A stretch of DNA of 62,773 nucleotides from Prevotella sp. MGM1 (GCF_002933775.1 NZ_BEWV01000201.1:1-62773); one strand, 5' to 3'. Positions 36,625 through 46,417 are shown, counted from the first letter of the stretch. Numbers and translations are program-made. Notes: a model not told the origin generated them from the sequence alone.

Positions 36625-37536
36625 ATGACGCGATATATATTGACAACATGTTTATGTCTGTTTGCTGCCTTAGCGCAAGCGCAGATGCGGTGGAATCAAG
36701 CATATCAACAATACATAAACCAATATAAGGACCTGGCCATAGAGCAGATGCTGAAATACAATATTCCGGCAAGTATAACACTTGCTCAGGGGCTGTTTGA
36801 GTCTCGTGCCGGATTGAGTGTATTGGCTACAAAAGGGAATAATCATTTCGGAATAAAATGCCATGGGTGGCAGGGACGTGCCGTATATCATGATGATGAC
36901 GCAAGGAATGAGTGTTTCAGAGCCTATCGTAATGCTTATGAAAGTTATGAAGACCATTCCCGTTTTTTGGCCGGAGGGCAGAGATACCGCAAGTTGTTCA
37001 GTCTTAAAGTCACTGATTATAAAGGATGGGCGCATGGATTGAGAGCAGCCGGTTATGCTACCAATCCCCAGTATGCAAAGAAACTTATAGAGATAATTCA
37101 ACTTTACAGACTGCATGAGTTTGACAAGGCAAGGAAATATGATAAGTTCTTTGCGCGCAGAAGCAAAGACATTGCCGGCAAAGGCGGGGTTCTACACCAA
37201 GTGTTTGAATTTAATAACAATTATTATGTGAAAGCACGGCACGGTGATACATTTCGGACTATTGCTGCCGAGGTTGGTATTTCATATCGTTCATTGGCAA
37301 AGTATAATGAACGGAATCGCAAGGATATACTTGAAGAAGGCGAAATTATATATCTCAAAAAAAAGCGTACGAAAGCTCCTAAGAGTTATAAAGGAAGGTT
37401 GCACTATGTGAAACCCGGTGAGTCGATGTACAGCATAGCACAATTATACGGAATACGGTTGGCCAATTTATATAAGATGAATGGTCTTTCACCGGACTAC
37501 CAGATAAGGGTGGGAGACGGTTTGCGCCTGAGATAA
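36625..37536 (+). CDS. Secreted glucosaminidase with two LysM domains
   Basis: After a signal peptide ending ALAQAQ comes a FlgJ/LytD-type glucosaminidase domain (residues 30-170) with the catalytic Glu in QGLFESRAGLS and the conserved NNHFGIKCHGW. Two LysM repeats follow (YVKARHGDTFRTIA near 205 and HYVKPGESMYSIAQLYGI near 255), which bind peptidoglycan. It probably trims cell-wall glycan in the periplasm. The -7 box TACTTTTG at 36595-36602 lies between it and the divergent cdd. Confidence 0.9.
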   Translation: MTRYILTTCLCLFAALAQAQMRWNQAYQQYINQYKDLAIEQMLKYNIPASITLAQGLFESRAGLSVLATKGNNHFGIKCHGWQGRAVYHDDDARNECFRAYRNAYESYEDHSRFLAGGQRYRKLFSLKVTDYKGWAHGLRAAGYATNPQYAKKLIEIIQLYRLHEFDKARKYDKFFARRSKDIAGKGGVLHQVFEFNNNYYVKARHGDTFRTIAAEVGISYRSLAKYNERNRKDILEEGEIIYLKKKRTKAPKSYKGRLHYVKPGESMYSIAQLYGIRLANLYKMNGLSPDYQIRVGDGLRLR

Positions 37537-37713
37537 TCACTAAATTCGTTTTTGTCAAAAAAGTGAACAGATGCTTTCATATATTTGGCTTATTTTCAAA
37601 AAAAAATTTTTTATTTAGAAGTATCCGAATTTTGAGCGAATTTGTAATATTCTGATAATTAGCTGTTTGAATATTTATTACATTTGTTCGTATTCATTTA
37701 GCCCCTCGTTGTG

Positions 37714-37825
37714 TTGCAATAAGCATCCCGTTACCTTGCAATAGCATGCCCGTTGCATCGCAACGGGATACTTATTGCAAGGCGATAAGCCGCTAAATGC
37801 AGTCCAACAAGTACCTTATTGCAAG
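37714..37825. repeat. Nested palindromic repeat, REP/MITE-like
   Basis: Four related units occur here. Two are direct: TTGCAATAAGCATCCCGTT at 37714-37732 and TTGCAATAGCATGCCCGTT from 37736. Two are inverted: 37762-37780, whose complement TTGCAATAAGTATCCCGTT matches the first at 18 of 19, and a partial one, CTTATTGCAAG near 37815. A second perfect hairpin, CCCGTTGC (37749-37756) with GCAACGGG (37760-37767), competes with the outer one. No coding frame is present. Confidence 0.7.
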
Positions 37826-38002
37826 ACGAAGGTGTTTTTTTCTTGTTTTAATATTGATTTTAAGATAAAAACAATGATGTCCAAATTCTATTTGCTTTCA
37901 TTTTCAATGCCAAAAAATCATATAGTTTTCTTTACAAATTAGAGTGAAGAATATACTTTTGTCACTTTTTGTTGGAAACATGTTTAAAAACATATTGTCA
38001 AA

Positions 38003-38034
38003 TTTGTAAAATAGTAAAAAGATGTTTATCTTTG
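38003..38034 (+). promoter_or_regulatory. Promoter of the short RNA at 38040
   Basis: TTTG (38003-38006), a 20-base spacer and TATCTTTG (38027-38034) match both consensus boxes. The only sequence it can transcribe before a strong terminator is about 90 bases. Confidence 0.75.
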
Positions 38035-38039
38035 CTTTC

Positions 38040-38126
38040 GTTATCCTGAATACAATCTTTTTACCTTAAAAGGGCTAATACCTATTGAGGAAAATGCCTC
38101 TCACTGTGAAGCGAGAGGCATTTTTG
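38040..38126 (+). ncRNA. Short RNA gene, copy B of a two-copy family
   Basis: A transcript of about 87 bases is bounded by the promoter at 38003-38034 and a terminator with stem AAAATGCCTCTC (38091-38102) and GAGAGGCATTTT (38113-38124). There is no ATG-started frame, and no gene follows on this strand (mltG is opposite). Bases 38040-38068 match copy A at 28 of 29 and CTAATACCTATTGA matches exactly. The apical loop CTGTGAA is shared although the stem differs, as expected of compensatory change in a functional RNA. I cannot assign it to a named family. Confidence 0.78.
38091..38125. terminator. Bidirectional terminator between the short RNA and mltG
   Basis: A 12-bp perfect stem (38091-38102 with 38113-38124) is flanked by A-rich and T-rich ends. 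It can stop rightward transcription of the short RNA and leftward transcription past the mltG stop at 38133. Confidence 0.85.
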
Positions 38127-38132
38127 TTTTTA

Positions 38133-39158
38133 TTATTTTATTCCCCGTTCATTGAGGGCTTTGCTGTATTTTGCCGCGTTTCGCAGGTGTTCTTCGTAAG
38201 TAATGGCAAAATTGTGGGTTCCGGAAAAATCCTCTTTCGCACACATATAAATATAGTCATGTACTGCATGGTTAAGTACGGCATCTATACCTGCTATAGA
38301 GGCCACTTTTATGGGGCCGGGTGGTAGTCCGGTGTTTTTATATGTGTTATAAGGGCTGTCAACGCGCAACAATTTATTATAAATCCGGCGCAATCCGAAG
38401 TTTTTCAATGCGAATTTAATTGTCGGATCGGCTTGAAGGGGCATATCTGTTTTCAGGCGGTTGTAGTACATGCCCGCCACCATAGGTTTCTCTGCCGTGT
38501 TGGCTGTTTCTTCGTCTATGATGCTTGCAAGAGTTGCCACTTGTACAGGCGTCATGTTCATGGCTTTTGCTTTTTCTGTGCGCTCTTTGTTCCAGAACTT
38601 GGCGTGTTCTTTCTCCATTCTTTCCATGAACTTGTCAATACTCGTATTCCAATATATGTCATAGGTGTTTGGCACGAACATGGCAACAATAGATGCCGTG
38701 TCGTACCCGTAAGCGGCACATGTGGTCGAGTCGGTAAGCGTTTTTATTATGGTAGTGCTGTCTATCATAAGTTTTTTTGATAACGCTCCGGCAAGTTTTT
38801 CCATTGTACGCGCTTCCGGGATAGTGAGACTTATGGATGTCTGTTGGCCGTTTTTGATGCGGCGGAAAACCTTCATCACCCCTTCGCCAGGGTTTATAAC
38901 ATATCTTCCGGTACGTATATTTTCTTCATAGCCGGTATGTCTTGCCAGTGTCTTAAATCCGGCTATGGTGTGGTTTGCCCCAATTGCTCCGAGTTTTGTG
39001 TATACGGAATCGGCCGTGTCATCATTGTCAATATAAACGTAACTGATATCGCTTTTGATGGAAAAGGCGGAGAAGAAATAATAGTGAAATAAGAAAATTA
39101 TCAATAGCAGACATCCGCCTGCAATATAAAGATAAAGTTTTGATTTTATAAGTTTCAT
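38133..39158 (-). CDS. mltG: Endolytic murein transglycosylase MltG
   Basis: The 341-residue protein has one N-terminal membrane helix (LYLYIAGGCLLLIIFLF), a LysM-like segment and a YceG/MltG catalytic domain. The catalytic Glu is in LASIIDEETAN, and LPPGPIKVASIAGIDAVLN is the conserved C-terminal block. It cleaves nascent glycan strands and sets their length. The minus-strand -7 box TACCTTTG is the complement of 39182-39189, back to back with the malQ promoter. Confidence 0.93.
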   Translation of the reverse strand: MKLIKSKLYLYIAGGCLLLIIFLFHYYFFSAFSIKSDISYVYIDNDDTADSVYTKLGAIGANHTIAGFKTLARHTGYEENIRTGRYVINPGEGVMKVFRRIKNGQQTSISLTIPEARTMEKLAGALSKKLMIDSTTIIKTLTDSTTCAAYGYDTASIVAMFVPNTYDIYWNTSIDKFMERMEKEHAKFWNKERTEKAKAMNMTPVQVATLASIIDEETANTAEKPMVAGMYYNRLKTDMPLQADPTIKFALKNFGLRRIYNKLLRVDSPYNTYKNTGLPPGPIKVASIAGIDAVLNHAVHDYIYMCAKEDFSGTHNFAITYEEHLRNAAKYSKALNERGIK

Positions 39159-39279
39159 TTATCGTCTATTAAAAAACATTACAAAGGTACTGCATTTTCC
39201 AATAATAGAGAAATGTTTTATTTGTTTTTTACTACCTTTGCAAGTATGCATTTGGTATGAACATGTGAGACATGAGACT

Positions 39280-41976
39280 ATGAAATTAAGATTCAGCATT
39301 GACTATAATACAGCGTGGGGCGAAAGCCTGCATGTTGTCATTGACTATCTGGGTAAGGACGGAATGGTGAAGAGCCATAACATGCGGATGTCTACCGGTG
39401 ACGGACGGTTATGGATGCTTGAAACAGTGGCCGTAGAGTCGAGGAGTCATCCTGTGGCGTCGTTCAGATACAGGTATCAGGTGGAGGATGATGACGGGCA
39501 TGTTTTAAGAAGCGAATGGGATTTGGTGCCACGCATTCTTGAATTTGACTCCATGAGAGATTATATCATTCCTGATGAGTGGCGTGAAATACCTTTGCAG
39601 TATCATCTGTATACCAATGCCTGTATAACGGCACACCTTGGCAGGCAGGATGATACAGTGCAACCGTTGCGGTTGCCGATATACCGTCGTACCATATTAT
39701 TTCGTGTCTCGGCCCCTCAGTTAAAACCGGGACAGGTGTTGGCACTTTGCGGAAATCATCCTGCTATAGGCGGATGGAATGTTTCCCGATATCTGAAGAT
39801 GCAGTATGCCGGGATGATGGAGTGGATGTTGTCTGTAAATGTGATGGGCATAATGGTGCCAGTTGAATACAAGTATGTGATTGTGGATGAAAAGACCGGC
39901 GAACTGATAGCATGGGAAGAAGGAGGGAACCGATCTGCAAACGGTATTGAAGTGTCAGACGGACAAGTGCTGGTACTTGACGGCGGCATAATCAGAGTCA
40001 GAGAAGATATATGGAGAGTGGCCGGAGTTGTTGTTCCTGTGTTTTCATTGCGTAGTTCGCAGTCTTATGGAGTCGGTGATTTTGGCGATTTGCGTCGTAT
40101 GGTCGATTGGGCTGTTGCTACTGGAATGAAGGTGATACAGACCCTTCCTCTTAACGATACGACATTGACACACGGGTGGAGAGATTCTTGCCCTTATACG
40201 GCTATATCCATATATGCCCTGCATCCGCATTATGTAGATCTTGAAGCCGCAGGACGGTTGAGGAGCACTGATGACATGATGACTTTCAATCGTCGGCGTC
40301 GTGAGTTGAACGCTATCGGCTACAGTGACTATGAAGCAGTGGGGCGTGTCAAGTCTGAATATTTGAGACTGTTGTATGTCGAGCAGGGGCAGTGTGTCGT
40401 CGGCTCTGCCGGTTATAAGGATTTTGTGGCAAAGAACGTCAGATGGCTCATGCCGTATGCCGTGTTTTGCTTGTTGCGTGACAGGTATTCGACAGCCGTT
40501 TTTTCCGAATGGGGAGAGTATAGTGTCTATGATGAGAAGAAGGTAAAAGCCTGTTGTGATGAGCATAAGGATGAGATAACGTATATATACTATATTCAAT
40601 ATCTGTTACATAAACAGTTGAAAGAGGTGGGCGATTATGCTCGTGCCCATGGAGTGGTGCTTAAAGGAGATATTCCAATAGGAATACGCCGTGACAGTGT
40701 CGAAGCATGGGTACAACCGGAATATTTCAATTTGGATTTCCAGACAGGCGCACCACCAGACAATTTTTCATATAACGGTCAGAACTGGTTACTTCCTACA
40801 TATAATTGGGATGTAATGATGAAAGATGGATGCCGCTGGTGGCGTGATCGCCTGGCTCACATGGAACAGTATTTCGGTGCATTCCGCATAGATCATGCTC
40901 TTGGCTTTTTTAGGATATGGGAGATACCACAGAATGCCGTGCATGGACTGCTCGGCCACTTTTATCCGGCTTTGCCTCTCACCGGCAGCGAAATAGAGTA
41001 TTTCGGTTTGAAGTTTCGCAAGGAGTTGTTTACGCGTCCGTTTATAAACGATCGTGTTATAAGCAAGTTGTTCGGCATTCATGCAGACTATGTGAGAGAC
41101 AATTTTCTGATAAATAAAGCATATGGCATGTATGAACTTAAATCAGAATGTGACACGCAACGTAAAGTTCAGTTCCTGTTTGAGGGGAAACGAGACGAGA
41201 ACAGTCTGTGGATTCGTGACGGACTGTATCGTTTGATAAGCAATGTGCTGTTTGTTGAGGATCCGAGACAGCATGAGATGTATCATCCTCGTATCGGTGC
41301 ATATAACGATTTGGTGTTTGACGCATTAAACGCGGAAGACAAAGATGCTTTCATGCGGCTGTATAATAATTATTTTTATCAGCGTCATGACATGTTTTGG
41401 GGAGAGCGTGCGGCAGTAAAACTGCAAATGTTGTTGCGTGGAACGAGAATGCTTCCGTGTGCGGAAGATTTGGGTATGCTGCCGCAATGTGTCAGTCATG
41501 TTTTGGATTCATTACGGGTACTGACTCTTGAAATTCAGTCGATGCCCAAGCAGAATGGTTATGAGTTTGCTCATCTTGAAGCAAATCCGTATCGAAGTGT
41601 AGCGACAATATCCACCCATGACATGCCGTCTCTGCGCCTTTGGTGGGAAGAAAACCCGGAGCATGCCCAGAGATATTACGTGACGATGCTTCAAAAGGAA
41701 GGGCACGCACCGGAGCATTTGCCGGCGCATATAGCGGAAGAGATAATAGCCCGTCATCTGTATTGTCCGTCGATGATGTGTCTTTTGTCTTTGCAGGATT
41801 GGCTTGCAATGGATTCGGAACTGCGTTCGAAAGACATTCGTGGCGAAAGGATAAATATTCCAAGTGACAATGATAACCGTTGGAAATATCGTATGCATAT
41901 TACAATTGAAGAACTCCTTAAAGCTGATAAATATAATCAGAAGATAAAAACAATGATAAAACGAAGTAAACGATGA
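39280..41976 (+). CDS. malQ: 4-alpha-glucanotransferase (GH77) with N-terminal CBM20 domains
   Basis: The protein (about 898 residues from the ATG at 39280) carries two starch-binding CBM20-like modules (residues 1-110 and 140-255, the latter with LALCGNHPAIGGWN). A GH77 amylomaltase domain follows: nucleophile region FRIDHALGFFRIWEIP, acid/base region PCAEDLGMLP, and STHDMPSLRLWW. It transfers maltodextrin segments between glucans in glycogen or starch metabolism. The -7 box TACCTTTG (39233-39240) fixes the start downstream of an earlier in-frame alternative at 39238. The gph start overlaps its stop by 4 bases. Confidence 0.95.
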   Translation: MKLRFSIDYNTAWGESLHVVIDYLGKDGMVKSHNMRMSTGDGRLWMLETVAVESRSHPVASFRYRYQVEDDDGHVLRSEWDLVPRILEFDSMRDYIIPDEWREIPLQYHLYTNACITAHLGRQDDTVQPLRLPIYRRTILFRVSAPQLKPGQVLALCGNHPAIGGWNVSRYLKMQYAGMMEWMLSVNVMGIMVPVEYKYVIVDEKTGELIAWEEGGNRSANGIEVSDGQVLVLDGGIIRVREDIWRVAGVVVPVFSLRSSQSYGVGDFGDLRRMVDWAVATGMKVIQTLPLNDTTLTHGWRDSCPYTAISIYALHPHYVDLEAAGRLRSTDDMMTFNRRRRELNAIGYSDYEAVGRVKSEYLRLLYVEQGQCVVGSAGYKDFVAKNVRWLMPYAVFCLLRDRYSTAVFSEWGEYSVYDEKKVKACCDEHKDEITYIYYIQYLLHKQLKEVGDYARAHGVVLKGDIPIGIRRDSVEAWVQPEYFNLDFQTGAPPDNFSYNGQNWLLPTYNWDVMMKDGCRWWRDRLAHMEQYFGAFRIDHALGFFRIWEIPQNAVHGLLGHFYPALPLTGSEIEYFGLKFRKELFTRPFINDRVISKLFGIHADYVRDNFLINKAYGMYELKSECDTQRKVQFLFEGKRDENSLWIRDGLYRLISNVLFVEDPRQHEMYHPRIGAYNDLVFDALNAEDKDAFMRLYNNYFYQRHDMFWGERAAVKLQMLLRGTRMLPCAEDLGMLPQCVSHVLDSLRVLTLEIQSMPKQNGYEFAHLEANPYRSVATISTHDMPSLRLWWEENPEHAQRYYVTMLQKEGHAPEHLPAHIAEEIIARHLYCPSMMCLLSLQDWLAMDSELRSKDIRGERINIPSDNDNRWKYRMHITIEELLKADKYNQKIKTMIKRSKR

Positions 41977-42614
41977 AAGACTATAATACATATATATTCG
42001 ATCTCGATGGCACGTTGCTCAGCACGCTAACCGATTTGGTGGCATCGACAAACTATGCGCTTCGCCGTTACGGAATGCCGGAACATACATACGAGGATAT
42101 TAGATTATTTGTGGGTAATGGCGTGAGAAAACTTATAGAACGGGCTGTACCCGAAGGAATCGGGAATAGTGATTTCAATAATGTGTATATGACATTTCGT
42201 GAGCATTATATGGAACACTCGCTTGATACCACCGATCCTTATCCGGGTATAATGGAACTACTTGCGGAACTGAAAAAGCGGGGCAAGCGGATGGCTGTGG
42301 TAAGCAATAAGTTTTATGCGGCAACCGAGGAACTGTGCCGTTATTTTTTTGGCGGATATATAGATGTGGCTATCGGGGAGCGGGATGGTATACGTAAAAA
42401 ACCAGCACCGGATGCGGTTTTTGAGGCAATGCGCAGACTTGGGGCAGACAAGGATGGTACTGTTTATATAGGTGACAGTGATGTTGATATCGAAACAGCC
42501 CGCAACAGTGGTCTGCCGTGTATAAGTGTTTTATGGGGATTTCGTGATAGAGAATTTCTTATAGAACACGGCGCGACGACATTTATCATGAAACCGGAGG
42601 AGTTGTTGGCATGA
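41973..42614 (+). CDS. HAD-superfamily phosphatase, phosphoglycolate phosphatase-like
   Basis: The 213-residue protein has all HAD motifs: YIFDLDGTLLST (nucleophile Asp), VVSNKF, a Lys in GIRKKPAPD, and YIGDSDVDIETA. A helical cap follows motif I. It is translationally coupled to malQ through an ATGA overlap. The phosphoglycolate phosphatase assignment is by overall similarity; a sugar-phosphate substrate linked to glucan metabolism is also possible. Confidence 0.85.
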   Translation: MKDYNTYIFDLDGTLLSTLTDLVASTNYALRRYGMPEHTYEDIRLFVGNGVRKLIERAVPEGIGNSDFNNVYMTFREHYMEHSLDTTDPYPGIMELLAELKKRGKRMAVVSNKFYAATEELCRYFFGGYIDVAIGERDGIRKKPAPDAVFEAMRRLGADKDGTVYIGDSDVDIETARNSGLPCISVLWGFRDREFLIEHGATTFIMKPEELLA

Positions 42615-42654
42615 TTTGTACTCTTATATAGCTTATGAGAAAAGAAAATACTTT

Positions 42655-43365
42655 TCAGCTTAATGTATGTTTGTCAAAGTAAGCCATGATGTTGTCTTTA
42701 TAGCTATCGGATATAGGTATGTGTTTATTGCCAAAGACAATTCGTAAACGGTCTAAAACGGTTATTTTGTCCATATGAACTATATATGAACGATGGGTAC
42801 GCATGAACTCCGGTTCCGGGAGATGTTGTTCCAGGGTCTTTAAGTTTATCAGTGACATTATTTTCTCTCCATTATTCATATATATGCGGATATAATCTTT
42901 TTGGCCTTCGATATATAGAATATCGTCAAGTGATATGCGTATGAGTTTATAATCGCTTTTTATCATTATAAATCTGTTTCCGTCGTCGTTGGTTTTGTTT
43001 TTCAAGGAACTGAACCACTCTAATGCTTTATCTGCAGACATAATGAAGTCGTTGTAGCTGATGGGTTTTAGTAAATAGTCTATCGCATTAACTTTATATC
43101 CATGTAGAGCATATTGGTCGAATGCTGTCGTGAAGATGATTTTAGTTTCTTTCGGAATGATTCTGGCAAACTCGATTCCGCTTAATTCCGGCATTTGTAT
43201 ATCAAGAAAAATCAAATCAACGGGAGTGTTCCGAATGTCTTTCATTGCACTTATGGCGCTGTTGTATGTGCCTCTTAGTGTGATGAAAGGTGTTTTACGG
43301 GCATAACTGGCTAACAGTTCGCATGCTAACGGTTCGTCATCGATTATTATACAGTTTAGTGTCAT
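42655..43365 (-). CDS. LytTR response regulator of the MacAB-TolC-like operon
   Basis: The 236-residue protein has a receiver domain with phosphoacceptor Asp in DLIFLDIQMPELSG and Lys in LLKPISY. A LytTR DNA-binding domain fills residues 135-235 (ILYIEGQKDYIRIYMNNGEK is the conserved core). It overlaps its sensor kinase gene by 29 bases. Being last in a six-gene leftward operon with an efflux system suggests that it controls its own operon. Confidence 0.92.
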   Translation of the reverse strand: MTLNCIIIDDEPLACELLASYARKTPFITLRGTYNSAISAMKDIRNTPVDLIFLDIQMPELSGIEFARIIPKETKIIFTTAFDQYALHGYKVNAIDYLLKPISYNDFIMSADKALEWFSSLKNKTNDDGNRFIMIKSDYKLIRISLDDILYIEGQKDYIRIYMNNGEKIMSLINLKTLEQHLPEPEFMRTHRSYIVHMDKITVLDRLRIVFGNKHIPISDSYKDNIMAYFDKHTLS

Positions 43366-44407
43366 ATATTTTTATTGTTGATTTATATACAGTCTTGGTC
43401 TCATTGATATTCCTTGTCCATTCATAGGCATTTGGATATATAAGTTGAAGGCGCTTGGCAACCTGTTTCAATCCTATGCCGTGTCCGCTTCTGTCTTTCT
43501 CATTTTTAGGGAAATAACTGTTTTCAATGGAGAATGTTATACACGAATTGTCTGCGTGAAGATCAATGTATATAAAACCGTCTTGGGTTGCGCTGACTCC
43601 GTGTTTAAACGCATTCTCAATCAAGGATATGAATATAAGCGGAGCAATATGAATGCAATTGTTTTCCGGGATTTTTATATTCATTTGCACATCGGTATTT
43701 GCCGTAAGTCTGATTTGCATCAGATTGACGTAGTTTTTAAGAAATCTTGCTTCTTTATCAATATCTACATATTGTTCCTGATTATCGTAAAGAACGTGGT
43801 GTAGCAGTTTGCTTAATTCCATTATTGCATCTTGTGCCTTTTGAGTATCAAAAGCAGTGAGTGCATAAATGTTGTTCAATGTGTTAAGCAGAAAATGCGG
43901 ATTTATTTGTATACGCAAGTTTTTGAGTTCTGCTTTGCTGCGTGCGGCTTCCGCTTCCTTATGCGCCATTTCCAATGATTGCCATCTCATGGCCAGTCGT
44001 ATGCATGTGGCTATGATTGCGGTAATGGTAAGGTTAAAACAGTCTCGTAATATAAAGAGCGAAGAAATATTATGTCTTTTAACCGGCATAACGTGCGGTT
44101 CACTTCCAAATAAAGAGCAGCTGTATTCTATCCAGTAATGAACAGCCGTACCCATAACCACTATAATGATGATGTTTGTAAAATAATAATACTTTTTCTC
44201 TTTTTCGGTAAATAGTTTTGGAGCAAGCCAAAGGTAATTTGTATAGAACAGGATGAATTGTGATAAAGGTATAACGCTGAAAATAAGAAATATATCCAAG
44301 TTCATGCTGTCACCTTGATTTATGAAAATTAACGGTGACATGAATATTGCAATCCATATCGCAGCGTGAATAATATATGTCAATTTGTTTTTGGTCATAA
44401 TTATCAA
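43337..44407 (-). CDS. LytS-type sensor histidine kinase
   Basis: The 356-residue protein has four membrane helices (residues 10-140), a coiled coil, then the phosphoacceptor His in LRIQINPHFLLNTLNNIY. An N-box (LIENAFKHGV) and glycine box (SGHGIGLKQVAKRLQ) follow. It has the same architecture as the kinase at 1701-2792, so it is paralogous, but the sensor helices differ. It begins 10 bases after the permease gene. An ATG three codons in (44398) is an alternative start. Confidence 0.9.
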   Translation of the reverse strand: MIIMTKNKLTYIIHAAIWIAIFMSPLIFINQGDSMNLDIFLIFSVIPLSQFILFYTNYLWLAPKLFTEKEKKYYYFTNIIIIVVMGTAVHYWIEYSCSLFGSEPHVMPVKRHNISSLFILRDCFNLTITAIIATCIRLAMRWQSLEMAHKEAEAARSKAELKNLRIQINPHFLLNTLNNIYALTAFDTQKAQDAIMELSKLLHHVLYDNQEQYVDIDKEARFLKNYVNLMQIRLTANTDVQMNIKIPENNCIHIAPLIFISLIENAFKHGVSATQDGFIYIDLHADNSCITFSIENSYFPKNEKDRSGHGIGLKQVAKRLQLIYPNAYEWTRNINETKTVYKSTIKIYDTKLYNNR

Positions 44408-44417
44408 ACCTATACGC

Positions 44418-45656
44418 TTATTCGTATCTCAGAGCCTCAATAGGGTCAAGATTTGCCGCTTTTTTAGCCGGATACCATCCGAAAAATATTCCCGTGAACG
44501 TACATACCGCAAAGCTCATGACTATAGTCCATAATTGAATGGCTATCGGCCAGTGGACGAATGTTTGTATTGCGTAAGAGGCACTGACCCCTATTATTAC
44601 CCCAATGACTCCACCTGTGACGCTTAACAGTACTGCTTCTATCAGGAATTGGTTAAGAATGTCTATCCCGCGTGCTCCCACGCTCATGCGAAGACCTATT
44701 TCTCTTGTACGTTCCGTAACGCTCACATACATGATGTTCATGATTCCTATGCCACCGACAATGAGTGAGATGCCGGCGACACATCCCAATAGGATGGTCA
44801 GCATGTTTGTGGTATTATTCATCATTGACGCCAGTTCCTCTTGAGAACGAATGTTGAAATCATCTTCATCAGCGTCCGTTTTGGGGCTCTTGTCTTTTAA
44901 TCTGTGTGTACGTCTCAATATCTCCCTTATTTCGCTTGTCGCATATTCGGTAGCTTCTTCTGTGATGGCAGAGCATTGTATACCGCTGAGATATGTCTGG
45001 GCCAGTATTCTTTTCATTACCGATGTATATGGAGCTAATACCAAATCGTCTTGATCCATACCCATTGAGTTGTATCCTTTCTTTTTAAGTATTCCGATTA
45101 CCCTGAACGGGATGGAGTTAAATCTCACGATTTTTCCGATAGGTTCGCTGCCATCCGGAAAAAGATTATCGACTACCGTTTGGCCCAGCACACATACTTT
45201 GGCGCTCGTTTTTATATCTCCGTCATCAAACATTTCTCCATCCGAAATACTAATCTGCCTTATATCGAGATAATCCTGATTGACACCGTATATGGAAGAG
45301 GGCGTGTTTTCGTTGCCGTATATAAATTGTCCACCGCTGCTTACCATCGGACTGATTGCTTTTATATATTTGCATTCATCTTTTATCGCTTGATAATCAT
45401 CCAGTTTTAGAGTCTCCATGGAAGACGCATCTTGTTTTACTCCACCTCTTCGATCTGCTCCTGGGTGTATCATAATCATATTTGAGCCCATTTCCGATAT
45501 ACTTGCCTGGATGCTCAACTTTGTTCCCTGGCCGACAGCAAGCATGGTTATCACCGATGCTATACCTATGATTATTCCCAAGGCGGTAAGGAAAGAACGC
45601 ATCTTGTTGGCGGCGATGGCTTTCAACGCAATCTTAAATAGGTTTATATAGTTCAT
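44418..45656 (-). CDS. MacB-type ABC transporter permease
   Basis: The 412-residue protein has one N-terminal membrane helix (MRSFLTALGIIIGIASVITM), a large periplasmic MacB_PCD domain and a C-terminal FtsX domain with three helices (GIGIMNIMYVSVTERTREIG). These mechanotransmission permeases do not move substrate through the membrane but drive periplasmic export through MacA and TolC. The ATPase is a separate gene 2 bases upstream. Confidence 0.92.
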   Translation of the reverse strand: MNYINLFKIALKAIAANKMRSFLTALGIIIGIASVITMLAVGQGTKLSIQASISEMGSNMIMIHPGADRRGGVKQDASSMETLKLDDYQAIKDECKYIKAISPMVSSGGQFIYGNENTPSSIYGVNQDYLDIRQISISDGEMFDDGDIKTSAKVCVLGQTVVDNLFPDGSEPIGKIVRFNSIPFRVIGILKKKGYNSMGMDQDDLVLAPYTSVMKRILAQTYLSGIQCSAITEEATEYATSEIREILRRTHRLKDKSPKTDADEDDFNIRSQEELASMMNNTTNMLTILLGCVAGISLIVGGIGIMNIMYVSVTERTREIGLRMSVGARGIDILNQFLIEAVLLSVTGGVIGVIIGVSASYAIQTFVHWPIAIQLWTIVMSFAVCTFTGIFFGWYPAKKAANLDPIEALRYE

Positions 45657-45658
45657 GA

Positions 45659-46417
45659 TTAATCTTCTGTATTTGTGGGTAATGCGGCAAGGCCCTCTGC
45701 TGCCGACAATATGTTATTATTGTATTCATCAGTTATGACCTTACCGTCCCGAAGCATAATATTGCGACTGGAATAATTGGCTATATCCGGGTTGTGAGTG
45801 ACAAATATGATAGTGCGGCCTTCCTCATGCAGTTTTTGAAATAAAACAAGTATTTCAAACGAAGTCCTTGTATCAAGGTTGCCGGTAGCTTCGTCTGCAA
45901 GGATGACAGCCGGGTTGTTGACCAAAGCCCTCGCTATTGCTACTCGTTGCATCTGTCCGCCTGACATTTGATTTGATTTGTGGTAAAGCCGGTTGCCGAG
46001 TCCCACTGCATTCAGTGAGTCGATAGCCCGATTATTGCGTTCTGTCGCACTTATTTCACTGTTGTACATGAGTGGCAACTCGACATTTTCCACGCTTGTG
46101 GTTTTAGGTAGAAGGTTATAGTTTTGGAATATAAATCCTATTTTGCGGTTACGGAGAACGGCTCTTTGCGCTTTTGACATGCTTCTAACCGAAATGCCAT
46201 CTAGCAGATACTCTCCACTTGACGGTGTATCAAGACAACCGAGTTGGTTAAGCAGTGTGGATTTTCCAGAACCAGACTTTCCCATTATCGTGACAAATTC
46301 GCCTTCGTATATTTTGAAGGAAACACCGCGCAGGGCATATACGATCTCGTCACCGACTACAAATTTGCGTTTGACGTTTTGTAGTTCTATGACTGCTTTT
46401 TTGTTTTTATCTACCAT
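45659..46417 (-). CDS. MacB/LolD-type ABC transporter ATPase
   Basis: The 252-residue ATPase contains Walker A GKSGSGKST, the Q-loop FIFQNYNLLPKTTSVENVEL, signature MSGGQMQRVAIARAL, Walker B VILADEATGNLD and the switch His in IIFVTHN. It energises the adjacent permease. It lies 3 bases after the adaptor gene. Confidence 0.95.
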   Translation of the reverse strand: MVDKNKKAVIELQNVKRKFVVGDEIVYALRGVSFKIYEGEFVTIMGKSGSGKSTLLNQLGCLDTPSSGEYLLDGISVRSMSKAQRAVLRNRKIGFIFQNYNLLPKTTSVENVELPLMYNSEISATERNNRAIDSLNAVGLGNRLYHKSNQMSGGQMQRVAIARALVNNPAVILADEATGNLDTRTSFEILVLFQKLHEEGRTIIFVTHNPDIANYSSRNIMLRDGKVITDEYNNNILSAAEGLAALPTNTED

